Shown: one piece after another, positions 40,409-48,843 of the stretch
Layout: each line of letters starts with the position of its first letter
Numbering within the stretch: position 1 is the first letter of the stretch
Source: Eubacterium callanderi
Lineage (GTDB): Bacteria; Bacillota; Clostridia; Eubacteriales; Eubacteriaceae
Assembly: GCF_900142645.1 (NCBI RefSeq)
Contig: NZ_FRBP01000003.1
Location: forward strand, 248,001 to 312,000
Reading direction: 5' to 3'
DNA length: 64,000 nucleotides
Program-made: the position numbers and the translations under genes
Notes under the pieces: generated by a model
Told to the model about the DNA's origin: nothing
Database searches by the model: none
Seen by the model: the letters and a program-made list of their open reading frames with translations, nothing else

Positions 40409-41722
40409 TTATTCTCTGCCGGCATCACTGTTTTCCGGATAATAGAGCTTTCGCGCTACCACTATGGAATCCCCACGTTCATAGAGGCTATCGAGATAAT
40501 CGAGGTAGGTGCCGGGCGTGATGATCCCGTTTACACGCAGCAGATCTATCCCCGATTGCCCGACAATGCTGTCTGCGAGCTTTACACAGTTTGTACCCAC
40601 CGCGTAGTAAGTTTTAAAGGGATTCCCCTTTTTAAATTTATAAAAACGTCCTCTGGAATTGCGATAGGTCTGGCTCGCAACATCCTGATAATCCTCTGGA
40701 TTTCCTTCGATTTCACCCTTTTCTGCCTGCTGTGCCAATGGTTCCCAGGGAATCATATCCGCTTTTAATGCTGCGATACGCTCTAAAATAGCTTTCTTTT
40801 GCTCAGGCTTCAGAGCAAGGCCATAGACCATCAGGACTTTTTTCTCAACCTCCAGCGACATGCGTATGTGTGTCTCGCGGTCCATTTCAACCATTACGCC
40901 GTCTGCAAAGAAGCCTCCCAGCTTCCATGTGGCATCATCATAATTTCCATAGGTGTATACCTGATCGCCGACAGCGATGTCCACATGTCCCATGCCTGGG
41001 ATAAAACCCTCTCTCGTATGAATATAGATTTCCATATCCGGCTCATGACGCTGCTCAGGCCGCTCAACCAACAGCAGCTCATCAGGATCCTCCTCCACCA
41101 GATGATTGACAGTCCTCAGCATTTTCATCGGCAAAAACGCTGCGATAAAAGTCGGCAGCGGAACGCGGACCTTCCGTTTGTATTTTTGAGCTGCTGTATT
41201 GTTTCCCATTAAGGAAACCAGCGCATCCCCAAAAATATTGAAAGAAAAAACAACAAAATACAGGCCAAGCAGCACGCTGAACAAACGCCCGCCTGATTCC
41301 GCGAAGAACATGGCGAAGCCAATGGCAAGATAAGCGGCCGCTGTAATCAGTGTGCCTGTCCAACCCGCCCCGTCTCTGCGGAGCTTAAAGGCATTCAACA
41401 GCACCAGCAGGCCAATGATAATGGCCAGAACCGCGGACACCAGACCAAAGGTGCCGCCGATTAAACGTGGCATGGCAAAGAGAGCGGCACTGCCCAAAAC
41501 ACAGAGAGCTCCGATTCCAAGGGCCTTTAATTTCTGCTCCGTTGTTTTAATAAAAACCGAAAACAGGTAAATCAACCCAACCGCCAGAATCAGGGCGGCG
41601 ACGCTCCATTCGATGATACTCCAGGCCAGCGTCGTATTAAAAATCAGGATCAGGCCCGCGCACAAAACCAAGACAGCGATAATGATCCAGATCACCGGCG
41701 CGACATTCTTTAATGTATGCAT
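40409..41722 (-). CDS. Membrane protein with DUF308-like segments and a permuted papain-like domain
   Basis: The ATG at 41722 with AAGGGGAG is preferred over 41764; 437 residues. The first about 190 residues form six or more membrane segments in three pairs, like HdeD/DUF308 proteins. The soluble C-terminal part has GMGHVDIAVGDQVYTYGNYD followed much later by TNCVKLADSIVG. That order, His first and Cys later with a GHV-x-I-x-VGD-x-VYT motif, is the style of circularly permuted NlpC/P60 (papain-fold) proteins. A hydrolase or acyltransferase acting at the membrane is likely; the exact reaction is unknown. Monocistronic. Confidence 0.6.
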   Translation of the reverse strand: MHTLKNVAPVIWIIIAVLVLCAGLILIFNTTLAWSIIEWSVAALILAVGLIYLFSVFIKTTEQKLKALGIGALCVLGSAALFAMPRLIGGTFGLVSAVLAIIIGLLVLLNAFKLRRDGAGWTGTLITAAAYLAIGFAMFFAESGGRLFSVLLGLYFVVFSFNIFGDALVSLMGNNTAAQKYKRKVRVPLPTFIAAFLPMKMLRTVNHLVEEDPDELLLVERPEQRHEPDMEIYIHTREGFIPGMGHVDIAVGDQVYTYGNYDDATWKLGGFFADGVMVEMDRETHIRMSLEVEKKVLMVYGLALKPEQKKAILERIAALKADMIPWEPLAQQAEKGEIEGNPEDYQDVASQTYRNSRGRFYKFKKGNPFKTYYAVGTNCVKLADSIVGQSGIDLLRVNGIITPGTYLDYLDSLYERGDSIVVARKLYYPENSDAGRE

Positions 41723-41769
41723 AATGCTCCCCTTAATCATAAGTTTATCAAATTTATTATACAATAAAA

Positions 41770-41818
41770 CCGCCCCGCCATTTCTTCAAGACTTCTTCAA
41801 GAATTTAAGACGGAGCGG
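41770..41818 (-). terminator. Possible terminator of the C_GCAxxG_C_C gene
   Basis: CCGCCCCG (41770-41777) and CGGAGCGG (41811-41818), one G-U pair, with a long loop that itself contains TTCTTCAAG repeats; TTTTATT follows on the minus strand. Confidence 0.55.
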
Positions 41819-41825
41819 TTACTTT

Positions 41826-42341
41826 TTACTTCATTTCTCCCATGTTTTCGCCATAGGGCAACTCAAAGGCTTCTTCCTGGGGCATCTGTAAATATTCATA
41901 GGCCATCACCGCCGCCGCGCCGATAAGCTTAAGACATGCCTTTTTCCGGTCTTTGCTGTGCCAGTCATCATATTTTGAACAAATTTCCCGACAGAGCACC
42001 CCGCTGTTGGCCGCCTCAAAATCGTGCACCATTTTGTTGTAACGCCGGTAATACCTGGCCGCCACTTCGTGGCCCCTTTCCTCATCCGGTACTGCCCATG
42101 GGTCTGGCCGGCCGTATATGGCGCTGTTTGCCATAACCGCACCGGAAAGTGCTCCACAGGTATAACCGCTGAGCCCGATACCGCCGCCAAAACCTGTGCA
42201 CATCGCTCTCGTTTCAGACGGAACCTCCAGCACCCCTGCCCTGATCAGAGCGTCATAAACACACTCTGCACAGTTTAGTCCGTTTTTAAAATTCTCAACC
42301 GCATAACTGAAAATTTGATCCTTTTTTTCCTGATCTTCCAT
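41826..42341 (-). CDS. C_GCAxxG_C_C family protein (putative redox protein)
   Basis: 171 residues. The family signature cysteines are visible: GLNCAECVYDAL, MCTGFGGGIGLSGYTCGALS and later LCREICSKYDDW and ACLKLIGAA. The family, common in anaerobes, is thought to bind a metal or haem centre through these cysteines, but function is not established. It lies 11 bp downstream of the large GGDEF-EAL gene and is probably in its operon, hinting at a redox link with that regulator. Confidence 0.85.
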   Translation of the reverse strand: MEDQEKKDQIFSYAVENFKNGLNCAECVYDALIRAGVLEVPSETRAMCTGFGGGIGLSGYTCGALSGAVMANSAIYGRPDPWAVPDEERGHEVAARYYRRYNKMVHDFEAANSGVLCREICSKYDDWHSKDRKKACLKLIGAAAVMAYEYLQMPQEEAFELPYGENMGEMK

Positions 42342-42352
42342 TTTTACACTCC

Positions 42353-45300
42353 CTAACTAAAATTTTGTTCTTTAAAAATACTTCCCGGCACAGGTCTTCC
42401 AAAAAGATATCCCTGTATAAAATCAACGGCATGGGGCTTTACAGCCTCGTACTCGCCTTCTGTCTCCACCCCCTCCAGGCAGACCTCAATCCCCACATCA
42501 TGGCACAGCTCCACAATGAATTTTATAAAGGTCAGATCAAAATGGCTTGTCTGAACATCTTTTACAAATATCCGGTCAATTTTCACAATGTCTGCCGGAA
42601 TTTTCTTCAGGATTCCAAGCGAGGAATAACCTGTTCCAAAATCATCCATAGCGATTTTCATACCGAAGCTGCGTATCCGGTCAAAGATCCCTTCGACCCG
42701 GTTTATATTTGAGGCGATGTAGCTTTCCGTCATCTCTACTACCACGTTCGCCGGGGGAACGCCGCTGCTCAGCACTGTCCGCTCCATAAAATCGATGAAC
42801 CCGGCGTCCTCAAGCTGGACGTAGGACAGGTTAACGCTGATGACAAAATCCGGGTCTTTTTTTATCCAGCGGGCACAAGCGCCCAGCGCCTGTTCAAAGA
42901 TCCATTTGCCGACCGGGATAATAAGGCCGCTTTCCTCCAGAATCGGGATAAACTGGTCTGGTGGTACCTGCCCGTACTTTTCACATTTCCATCGTGCCAG
43001 CGCTTCCGCTCCTTTTATCTTTCTCGTATCAGCATTGACCTGAAGCTGGTAATAGACTTCAAAATTTTCAAAACCCTGCTCCACACTTTCGCGCAGCAGC
43101 TCGGTCAAATCCAGCTGACGGGTTTTTCCAATCAGGATATCCTCTGAGAAAAAGGCAATCTGATTCTTCCCTTTATTTTTAGCGTATTCCAATGAATACC
43201 CCGCATATTTGATTAAATCAAGATAGGTTTTGCCGTCCAATGGGTAAAGGGTGCACCCGGCAGAGAGCGTACAATAAAATTTCTTACCGTTGAACTCCTG
43301 CTGATGGTTAACAGCCTGGTATATTTTCCCGTAAATGTTTTCCAGTCCATGCACCGTACCATTTCTGAGAATAATACCGAACTCATCGCCATCCATCCGG
43401 TAGACCGTGGCATCCGGAGGCAGAAATGTCTGAATCTTCTGGGAGATAATCCGTATGACCTCATCGCCAAAGCTTCGGTTATAGAGATCATTGATACGCT
43501 TAAACTCATCTATTCCCAAAATCATTATCCCAATGGGCTGATCCGGCTTTGTACTGATCAGCCGCTCGATTTCTTCCTCAAATTCAAACTTATTAAAAAG
43601 CCCGGTCAGGTGATCTATTTTGTTTTTCTTTCCCAGATTTGTGATAATGCCGGCAAAAAGCGTTGGTTCGCCGGATTCGTCACGCTCCAGATGGCCTCTG
43701 CACCGCATCCACACCCATTCGCCCTTGCGGTTTCTGGCACGGTATTCGACACTGTGGCAGTCCGTCCTGCCGTCTGTTATTTCCTGATTTGATTCGAGAA
43801 AGGCCTTTTTATCCAGATCGTGAACCCTCGCTCCCCAAACCGCAGCAGCGTTTTCGATCACCTCGCCGGGAAGGTCAAACTCCTCCACCATCGCCTTAGA
43901 ATAACGGAAGGTGTTCGTCTTCATATTGCACACATAGATATAATCATCCGTACTCTGGACCAGCGCATCGTAAAGATGTTCTTTATCATAGCTAAAGGTC
44001 TTTGTCCGCCCCTGCTTTTCTCCCTCCTTTTGGTACTTTTCTTCTGCCTTTTGAATGTGGAACAGCCTTTTTTTCTCATACATTTTCTCATCAACATTTG
44101 TCAGAATCTCTGTGATGGTCCTTTGGTCATCGGGCTCAACCTCCTCATAACCACAGCAGAAGTTCATTTCGTAGAGCTTTTGGTGCTTCTCCTTAAAAAG
44201 CTGTATCCGCTCTCTGGCACGCCGCACCTTTTCCTTAGAGGCTGTGAGGTCAGTATCCTTGAAAACAATGATAAACTCATCACCGCTCAGCCGGAATGTG
44301 TAATCCTGCGGCGCCAGGCATTCCTTAATATTCCTGGCAATGGTCTTCAACAAAACATCGCCTTCTGCGTGTCCATAAGTATCATTGACCTCCTTAAGGT
44401 CGTTGACATCATACATACCCACAATCACCCTGATTTTATCCCGTTTTGCCTGGCTGAGCGTATGGTCCAGCGCCAGCTTTCCGGCCCGCCGGTTCAGCAG
44501 CTCGGTCAGCTCGTCGGTGGCAGCCGCCTTTTCAAGCTGGCGGGTAGTTGTATGGTCTACGGATTGCTGGAAATGAACCGTGCGCCCGTCTGTCCACTGC
44601 ATAAAGCTGTCATAATTTTTATAGGTAATGCCCGTTCGCGTATTTTCTTCCTCCCAGACAACAGAAGGGTGCTCGTCCTCATCCTTCAAAAGCCCGGGCA
44701 CAGGACAGAAAGGACAGGGGCCTTCCATCCCCTTCTGAAGAACCTGCCAGCAGATTTTCCCCTCAGGCTTTTCAATTTCAAAGGACTTCTGCATTGCCTT
44801 GTTCATAAAGAGTATTTCGTTGGTCTCAACATCGGTGACATAAATATTTGTGCTGGTATTGTCCATCATCTCATTGAAAACATAACCCTGAAGGGCATAC
44901 TCCTCATAACGGGCACGGTTGATGAGCGCCACGCTGATCGTGGACGCCATTAATTTCAGAAGGGCAATTTCCTCCTCGCTCCACAACCCTGTCTTTTCAG
45001 GCTTATGCACAAGCAGAGCCCCCGCAAGTCTATCCTCACAGGCCACTGGAAACAACACATAAACGGAGGCTTTCCCGGTGCCTGTATCCACTGTATCAAA
45101 ATCTGACAGGCTGTCCTTTTCATTCTGCCATTTATCCATGTGTTCATGAATAACTGCCATCCAAAAATCCTCATTCCGGTCATTTTTCCAGAAAGCACTT
45201 TCCATTATGCCGCCTTCATTGGATATCTGCGCCAGCGCCAGCTGGTTTATGGGCAGATAACGCTTTAAAAATTCTGCCAGATAATCAGCATTTTCCTTTA

Positions 45301-45391
45301 ATGTTTTATTATCGATCAACAGCGGTTTAAGCTCAAATAAATCTTGATCAATTTGTAATAAACGTTCTTTATATTTTTTTCGTTTGTCCAT
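42353..45391 (-). CDS. GAF-PAS-GGDEF-PAS-GGDEF-EAL signalling protein
   Basis: About 1012 residues from ATG 45391 (AAGGATG upstream; other in-frame ATGs at 45418-45421 are possible). Soluble. In order: GAF-like domain (to about 165), PAS with the cysteine cluster GPCPFCPVPG, GGDEF with SGDEF motif, a second PAS (YIYVCNMKTNTFRYSKAMVE), a second GGDEF with DGDEF, and an EAL domain with GAEALARW, VEMTESYI, MDDFGTGYSS, DIVKIDR, EGVET and IQGYLFGRP. Both c-di-GMP synthesis and breakdown may be possible. The CPFCP cluster could bind a metal or act as thiol switch; a redox-type protein is encoded next door. Confidence 0.9.
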   Translation of the reverse strand: MDKRKKYKERLLQIDQDLFELKPLLIDNKTLKENADYLAEFLKRYLPINQLALAQISNEGGIMESAFWKNDRNEDFWMAVIHEHMDKWQNEKDSLSDFDTVDTGTGKASVYVLFPVACEDRLAGALLVHKPEKTGLWSEEEIALLKLMASTISVALINRARYEEYALQGYVFNEMMDNTSTNIYVTDVETNEILFMNKAMQKSFEIEKPEGKICWQVLQKGMEGPCPFCPVPGLLKDEDEHPSVVWEEENTRTGITYKNYDSFMQWTDGRTVHFQQSVDHTTTRQLEKAAATDELTELLNRRAGKLALDHTLSQAKRDKIRVIVGMYDVNDLKEVNDTYGHAEGDVLLKTIARNIKECLAPQDYTFRLSGDEFIIVFKDTDLTASKEKVRRARERIQLFKEKHQKLYEMNFCCGYEEVEPDDQRTITEILTNVDEKMYEKKRLFHIQKAEEKYQKEGEKQGRTKTFSYDKEHLYDALVQSTDDYIYVCNMKTNTFRYSKAMVEEFDLPGEVIENAAAVWGARVHDLDKKAFLESNQEITDGRTDCHSVEYRARNRKGEWVWMRCRGHLERDESGEPTLFAGIITNLGKKNKIDHLTGLFNKFEFEEEIERLISTKPDQPIGIMILGIDEFKRINDLYNRSFGDEVIRIISQKIQTFLPPDATVYRMDGDEFGIILRNGTVHGLENIYGKIYQAVNHQQEFNGKKFYCTLSAGCTLYPLDGKTYLDLIKYAGYSLEYAKNKGKNQIAFFSEDILIGKTRQLDLTELLRESVEQGFENFEVYYQLQVNADTRKIKGAEALARWKCEKYGQVPPDQFIPILEESGLIIPVGKWIFEQALGACARWIKKDPDFVISVNLSYVQLEDAGFIDFMERTVLSSGVPPANVVVEMTESYIASNINRVEGIFDRIRSFGMKIAMDDFGTGYSSLGILKKIPADIVKIDRIFVKDVQTSHFDLTFIKFIVELCHDVGIEVCLEGVETEGEYEAVKPHAVDFIQGYLFGRPVPGSIFKEQNFS

Positions 45392-45525
45392 TGGATTCAC
45401 ATCCTTATTTATCCTCATCATCTGTTTTAATTGTTTACAAATAAATTAATTCTATTATAACATTTACTAAGAAAGAATAAAAGCTGACAAAATAAAAAAG
45501 CCATTGGCTGTCAGCCTCTATTCCC

Positions 45526-45554
45526 TTGTACATTCAGGGGAAAAAGGCTATAAT
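45526..45554 (+). promoter_or_regulatory. Promoter of the EndoQ-helicase gene
   Basis: TTGTAC (45526-45531), 17-bp spacer, TATAAT (45549-45554), 34 bases before the TTG start codon. In the same gap, AGCC/GGCT (45500-45509) forms a small stem with a T tract on the minus strand, of unknown use. Confidence 0.7.
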
Positions 45555-45588
45555 TAAGCATATCTTAATTAGAAGCAGGTGATCATTT

Positions 45589-48500
45589 TTGTTTATTTCA
45601 GATTTACATATACATTCCCGTTACTCAAGAGCCACCAGCAAGGAGTGCACGCCAGAGCATCTGGATCTATGGTCTAGAAGAAAGGGTATTGATATTCTGG
45701 GAACCGGCGATTTTACCCACCCGGCGTGGCGGGAAGAATTAAAGGAAAAACTTGAGCGGGCCGAATCAGGCCTCTATACCTTAAAAAAAGATTTCCGCTT
45801 AAAAGATGATACTCCAGGCGTCAAAACCGACCCGCGTTTTGTCATCACCGGCGAGATCAGCTCAATCTACAAAAAAAATGGTAAAGTGCGCAAGGTACAC
45901 AGCGTTATTCTGCTGCCAAGCATTGAAACCGCCGAGCTCTTTGCCAAAAAGCTGGAGGCCATCGGTAATATTCATTCCGACGGACGGCCTATACTGGGGC
46001 TTGACTGCCACGACCTCTTGGAGATCATGCTTGAAACCTGCCCGGATGCCATCTATATTCCCGCTCATATCTGGACGCCGCATTTTTCCCTTTTCGGTGC
46101 TTTCTCAGGTTTCGATACCATCGAAGAATGCTTTGAGGATCTCACACCCCATATCCATGCCCTGGAAACCGGCTTATCCTCTGACCCTCCCATGAACTGG
46201 CGTCTTTCCGCCCTCGACGGCTATCAGCTCATCTCAAATTCTGACGCTCATTCTCCCGCCAAGCTGGGGCGTGAAGCCAATTTAATGGACATTGAGCTCA
46301 GCTATGAAGGGCTCTCCGGCGCCATCCAGGAAGGTAAAGGACTGGCAGGGACCATCGAGTTCTTCCCCGAAGAAGGAAAGTATCATTATGACGGACACCG
46401 GAAATGCCATTTGTGCTTAAGCCCACAGGAGGCAGAACCCTACAATGGGAAATGCCCGGTCTGCGGCAGAAAGCTGACCATCGGTGTCTCCCACCGTGTT
46501 GAGCAGCTCGCGGACCGGGAGGATGGTTATGTTCTTAAAAATGCCCGCCCCTACGAAAGCCTTGTCCCACTTCCGGAAGTCATCGCTGCCTCCACAGGAC
46601 GCTCAGCAGCCAGTGTGAAAGTGCAAAAAGATTACATGGAAATGCTGAAAAAGCTGGGACCAGAGTTTTTGATTCTTCGCGAGACACCCGTCGAGGACAT
46701 CAAAAAAGCAGCGGGCTTTCTCATCTCGGAAGGCATTAACCGTCTCAGAAAGGGTGAAGTCGAGCGAATCCCCGGTTACGACGGCGAATACGGCAAGGTC
46801 AAACTTATTGACGATTCTGAGTTGAACGCCCTTGACGGCCAGGTCAGCCTCTTTGCGTCTTCAGAACTGGCGCAGATGCCCCGGAAAGAAAAGAGCGCAA
46901 AACAGCTGCCCGCCGCAGGCAAACCCGAAGAACCTGAAACAGGCCAGCCTCCACATCCCATTGTGACAGAATTGCTAAACGCAGAACAGCAGGAAGCTGT
47001 CATAACAGCGCGGAGAGCCATCGCCGTCATTGCAGGTCCGGGAACCGGAAAAACCAAAACCCTGGTTTCCCGTATCCTTCATTTACTCAATGAGCGGCGC
47101 GTTAAGCCAACGGAGATCACCGCCGTCACCTTTACAAATAAGGCCGCTGCCGAAATGCGGGAACGGCTTGAAAAGGTGCTTGGAAAACGATCCGCCAGAC
47201 AGGTAAACATCGGAACCTTTCACAGCCTTTGCCATAAACTTTTAAAGGAACACCGGGGCGGTTTTACACTGGCTGATGCATTTGAAACCCTTGAAACCGC
47301 CGAGGAAACCATCCGCCATTTTGGCCTAAGCCTTTCCGCAAAGCAATTTCTGAAAGAAGTTTCCCTTATGAAAACCGGACTTTCAAAAGGATCCGGTATC
47401 CTCTCAGAAGCCGCCTTTGATTATTACGGTCAGCAGCTTAAAGCTTTATCTGTCCTGGATTTTGATGACCTTCTCTCCGAAACACTTGTGATGCTGGAAG
47501 ATGAAGATAAAAACAGCATCCGCAAGAATCATTACAGCTTTTTACTGGTCGATGAATTCCAGGACATCAGTCCCATCCAATTTGAACTCATCAAAGCCTG
47601 GAACCGCGGTGGCAAAGAGCTTTTCGTCATCGGTGATCCGGACCAGTCCATCTACGGCTTCCGTGGCTCAGACGCCCGATGCTTTGACCGCCTGTCCGCC
47701 GATTACCCAGAGCTCCAGACCATCCGGCTTGTGCACAATTACCGCTCCACTCCGGAAATTGTCACCTCAGCCTGTCAGGTCATCAACCACAACGAGGGCG
47801 CAAAGCGTGAAATACAGCCTTTCCAGTCAAAGGGTACCCCGCTCAAACTGGTGAGCGCTCCCAGCGAGCTGTCAGAGGGAATCTTTATCGCCCGTGAAAT
47901 CAACCGGCTCATCGGGGGGATCGACATGCTGGACACCGAAACCGCCGATAACCGCCAGGACAGCCAGACCATGCGTAGTTTTTCAGATATTGCCGTGCTC
48001 TACCGTACGCACAAGCAGGCCGAAATGCTCGAAACCTGCCTGAAAAAAGAGGGCATTCCCTATGTTATTACCGGCAGAGATGATTTTCTTACAGATCGGA
48101 ATGTCCGGGGAACCGTCTGCTTCTTCAGGACACTCCTCGACCCCGAAGACCAGCTTTCCCTCAGAATGTGCCTGAAGCTTCTCTGGGATCTCCCAGAGGA
48201 AACCGCTGATATTTTGATTAAAACACCTGATCAGATTGACACCAGCCGCTGCCCCTATGGCTATCTGAAGGAAAAGTACCAGTCCAAAACAAAGCGCACA
48301 AAGCCACAAAAACTTTTAGAAGACTGGGCTGCCGAGCTCGGACTGAACGAGAGCAAGGCTTTCACAAAATTTCTGGATATGACCGTCTTTTACAAAACGC
48401 TGGCCGAGTTCATGGATACACTGACCTTCGGTGAGGAAGGCGACCTGAAGAGAAGCGCGAACAAAGTCTATACCTCAGACGCGGTTACCCTCATGACCCT

Positions 48501-48786
48501 CCACGGCTCAAAAGGACTGGAGTTCCCCATTGTATTCCTCTACGGCGCAAAAAAAGGCATAATGCCTCTGGAAATCGGCAAGCTGCCATCCGATATTCAG
48601 GAGGAACGGCGGCTGTTCTTTGTCGGGATGACCCGGGCAAAAGATGAACTGATCCTCACCACCTCGTCAGAGCCTTCGCCGTTTCTAAACGAATTGCCAG
48701 AGGCTGTGCTGAAACGCCAATCCGCAGGGAAACCCCAGAATCCAAACGAAGGCAAGCAGATCAGCCTTATCGACCTCTTATCCTGA
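45589..48786 (+). CDS. Endonuclease Q-like PHP nuclease fused to UvrD/PcrA-type helicase
   Basis: 1065 residues from a TTG start with GCAGGTGATC upstream. Residues about 1-420 match endonuclease Q: PHP motifs DLHIHSRYS, GTGDFTH, ITGEIS, PAHIWTPHFSLFGA and SNSDAHS, then a zinc ribbon (CHLC ... CPVCGRKL) and the HRVEQLAD segment. EndoQ nicks 5' of deaminated bases (hypoxanthine, uracil) and abasic sites. Residues about 465-1065 are an SF1A helicase: LNAEQQEAV, Walker A GPGTGKTKT, GTFHSLCHKLL, LLVDEFQDISPIQ, GDPDQSIYGFRG, TLMTLHGSKGLEFP and FVGMTRAKDEL. The fusion suggests nicking and unwinding of damaged DNA in one polypeptide. Single gene with its own promoter and terminator. Confidence 0.9.
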   Translation: MFISDLHIHSRYSRATSKECTPEHLDLWSRRKGIDILGTGDFTHPAWREELKEKLERAESGLYTLKKDFRLKDDTPGVKTDPRFVITGEISSIYKKNGKVRKVHSVILLPSIETAELFAKKLEAIGNIHSDGRPILGLDCHDLLEIMLETCPDAIYIPAHIWTPHFSLFGAFSGFDTIEECFEDLTPHIHALETGLSSDPPMNWRLSALDGYQLISNSDAHSPAKLGREANLMDIELSYEGLSGAIQEGKGLAGTIEFFPEEGKYHYDGHRKCHLCLSPQEAEPYNGKCPVCGRKLTIGVSHRVEQLADREDGYVLKNARPYESLVPLPEVIAASTGRSAASVKVQKDYMEMLKKLGPEFLILRETPVEDIKKAAGFLISEGINRLRKGEVERIPGYDGEYGKVKLIDDSELNALDGQVSLFASSELAQMPRKEKSAKQLPAAGKPEEPETGQPPHPIVTELLNAEQQEAVITARRAIAVIAGPGTGKTKTLVSRILHLLNERRVKPTEITAVTFTNKAAAEMRERLEKVLGKRSARQVNIGTFHSLCHKLLKEHRGGFTLADAFETLETAEETIRHFGLSLSAKQFLKEVSLMKTGLSKGSGILSEAAFDYYGQQLKALSVLDFDDLLSETLVMLEDEDKNSIRKNHYSFLLVDEFQDISPIQFELIKAWNRGGKELFVIGDPDQSIYGFRGSDARCFDRLSADYPELQTIRLVHNYRSTPEIVTSACQVINHNEGAKREIQPFQSKGTPLKLVSAPSELSEGIFIAREINRLIGGIDMLDTETADNRQDSQTMRSFSDIAVLYRTHKQAEMLETCLKKEGIPYVITGRDDFLTDRNVRGTVCFFRTLLDPEDQLSLRMCLKLLWDLPEETADILIKTPDQIDTSRCPYGYLKEKYQSKTKRTKPQKLLEDWAAELGLNESKAFTKFLDMTVFYKTLAEFMDTLTFGEEGDLKRSANKVYTSDAVTLMTLHGSKGLEFPIVFLYGAKKGIMPLEIGKLPSDIQEERRLFFVGMTRAKDELILTTSSEPSPFLNELPEAVLKRQSAGKPQNPNEGKQISLIDLLS

Positions 48787-48796
48787 GCGCATTAAT

Positions 48797-48838
48797 AAAA
48801 CCGGTGAGTACATCCAATTACCTGTATTCACCGGTTTT
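48797..48838. terminator. Bidirectional terminator between convergent genes
   Basis: AAAACCGGTGA (48797-48807) and TCACCGGTTTT (48828-48838), perfect 11-bp stem, T tracts on both strands. It serves the EndoQ-helicase gene (+) and the MFS gene (-). Confidence 0.85.
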
Positions 48839-48843
48839 CTGTT

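Noticed and set aside
43820-44953. A 377-residue open frame antisense to the GGDEF-EAL gene
   Set aside because: Shadow frame; the opposite strand has unbroken PAS/GGDEF motifs here.
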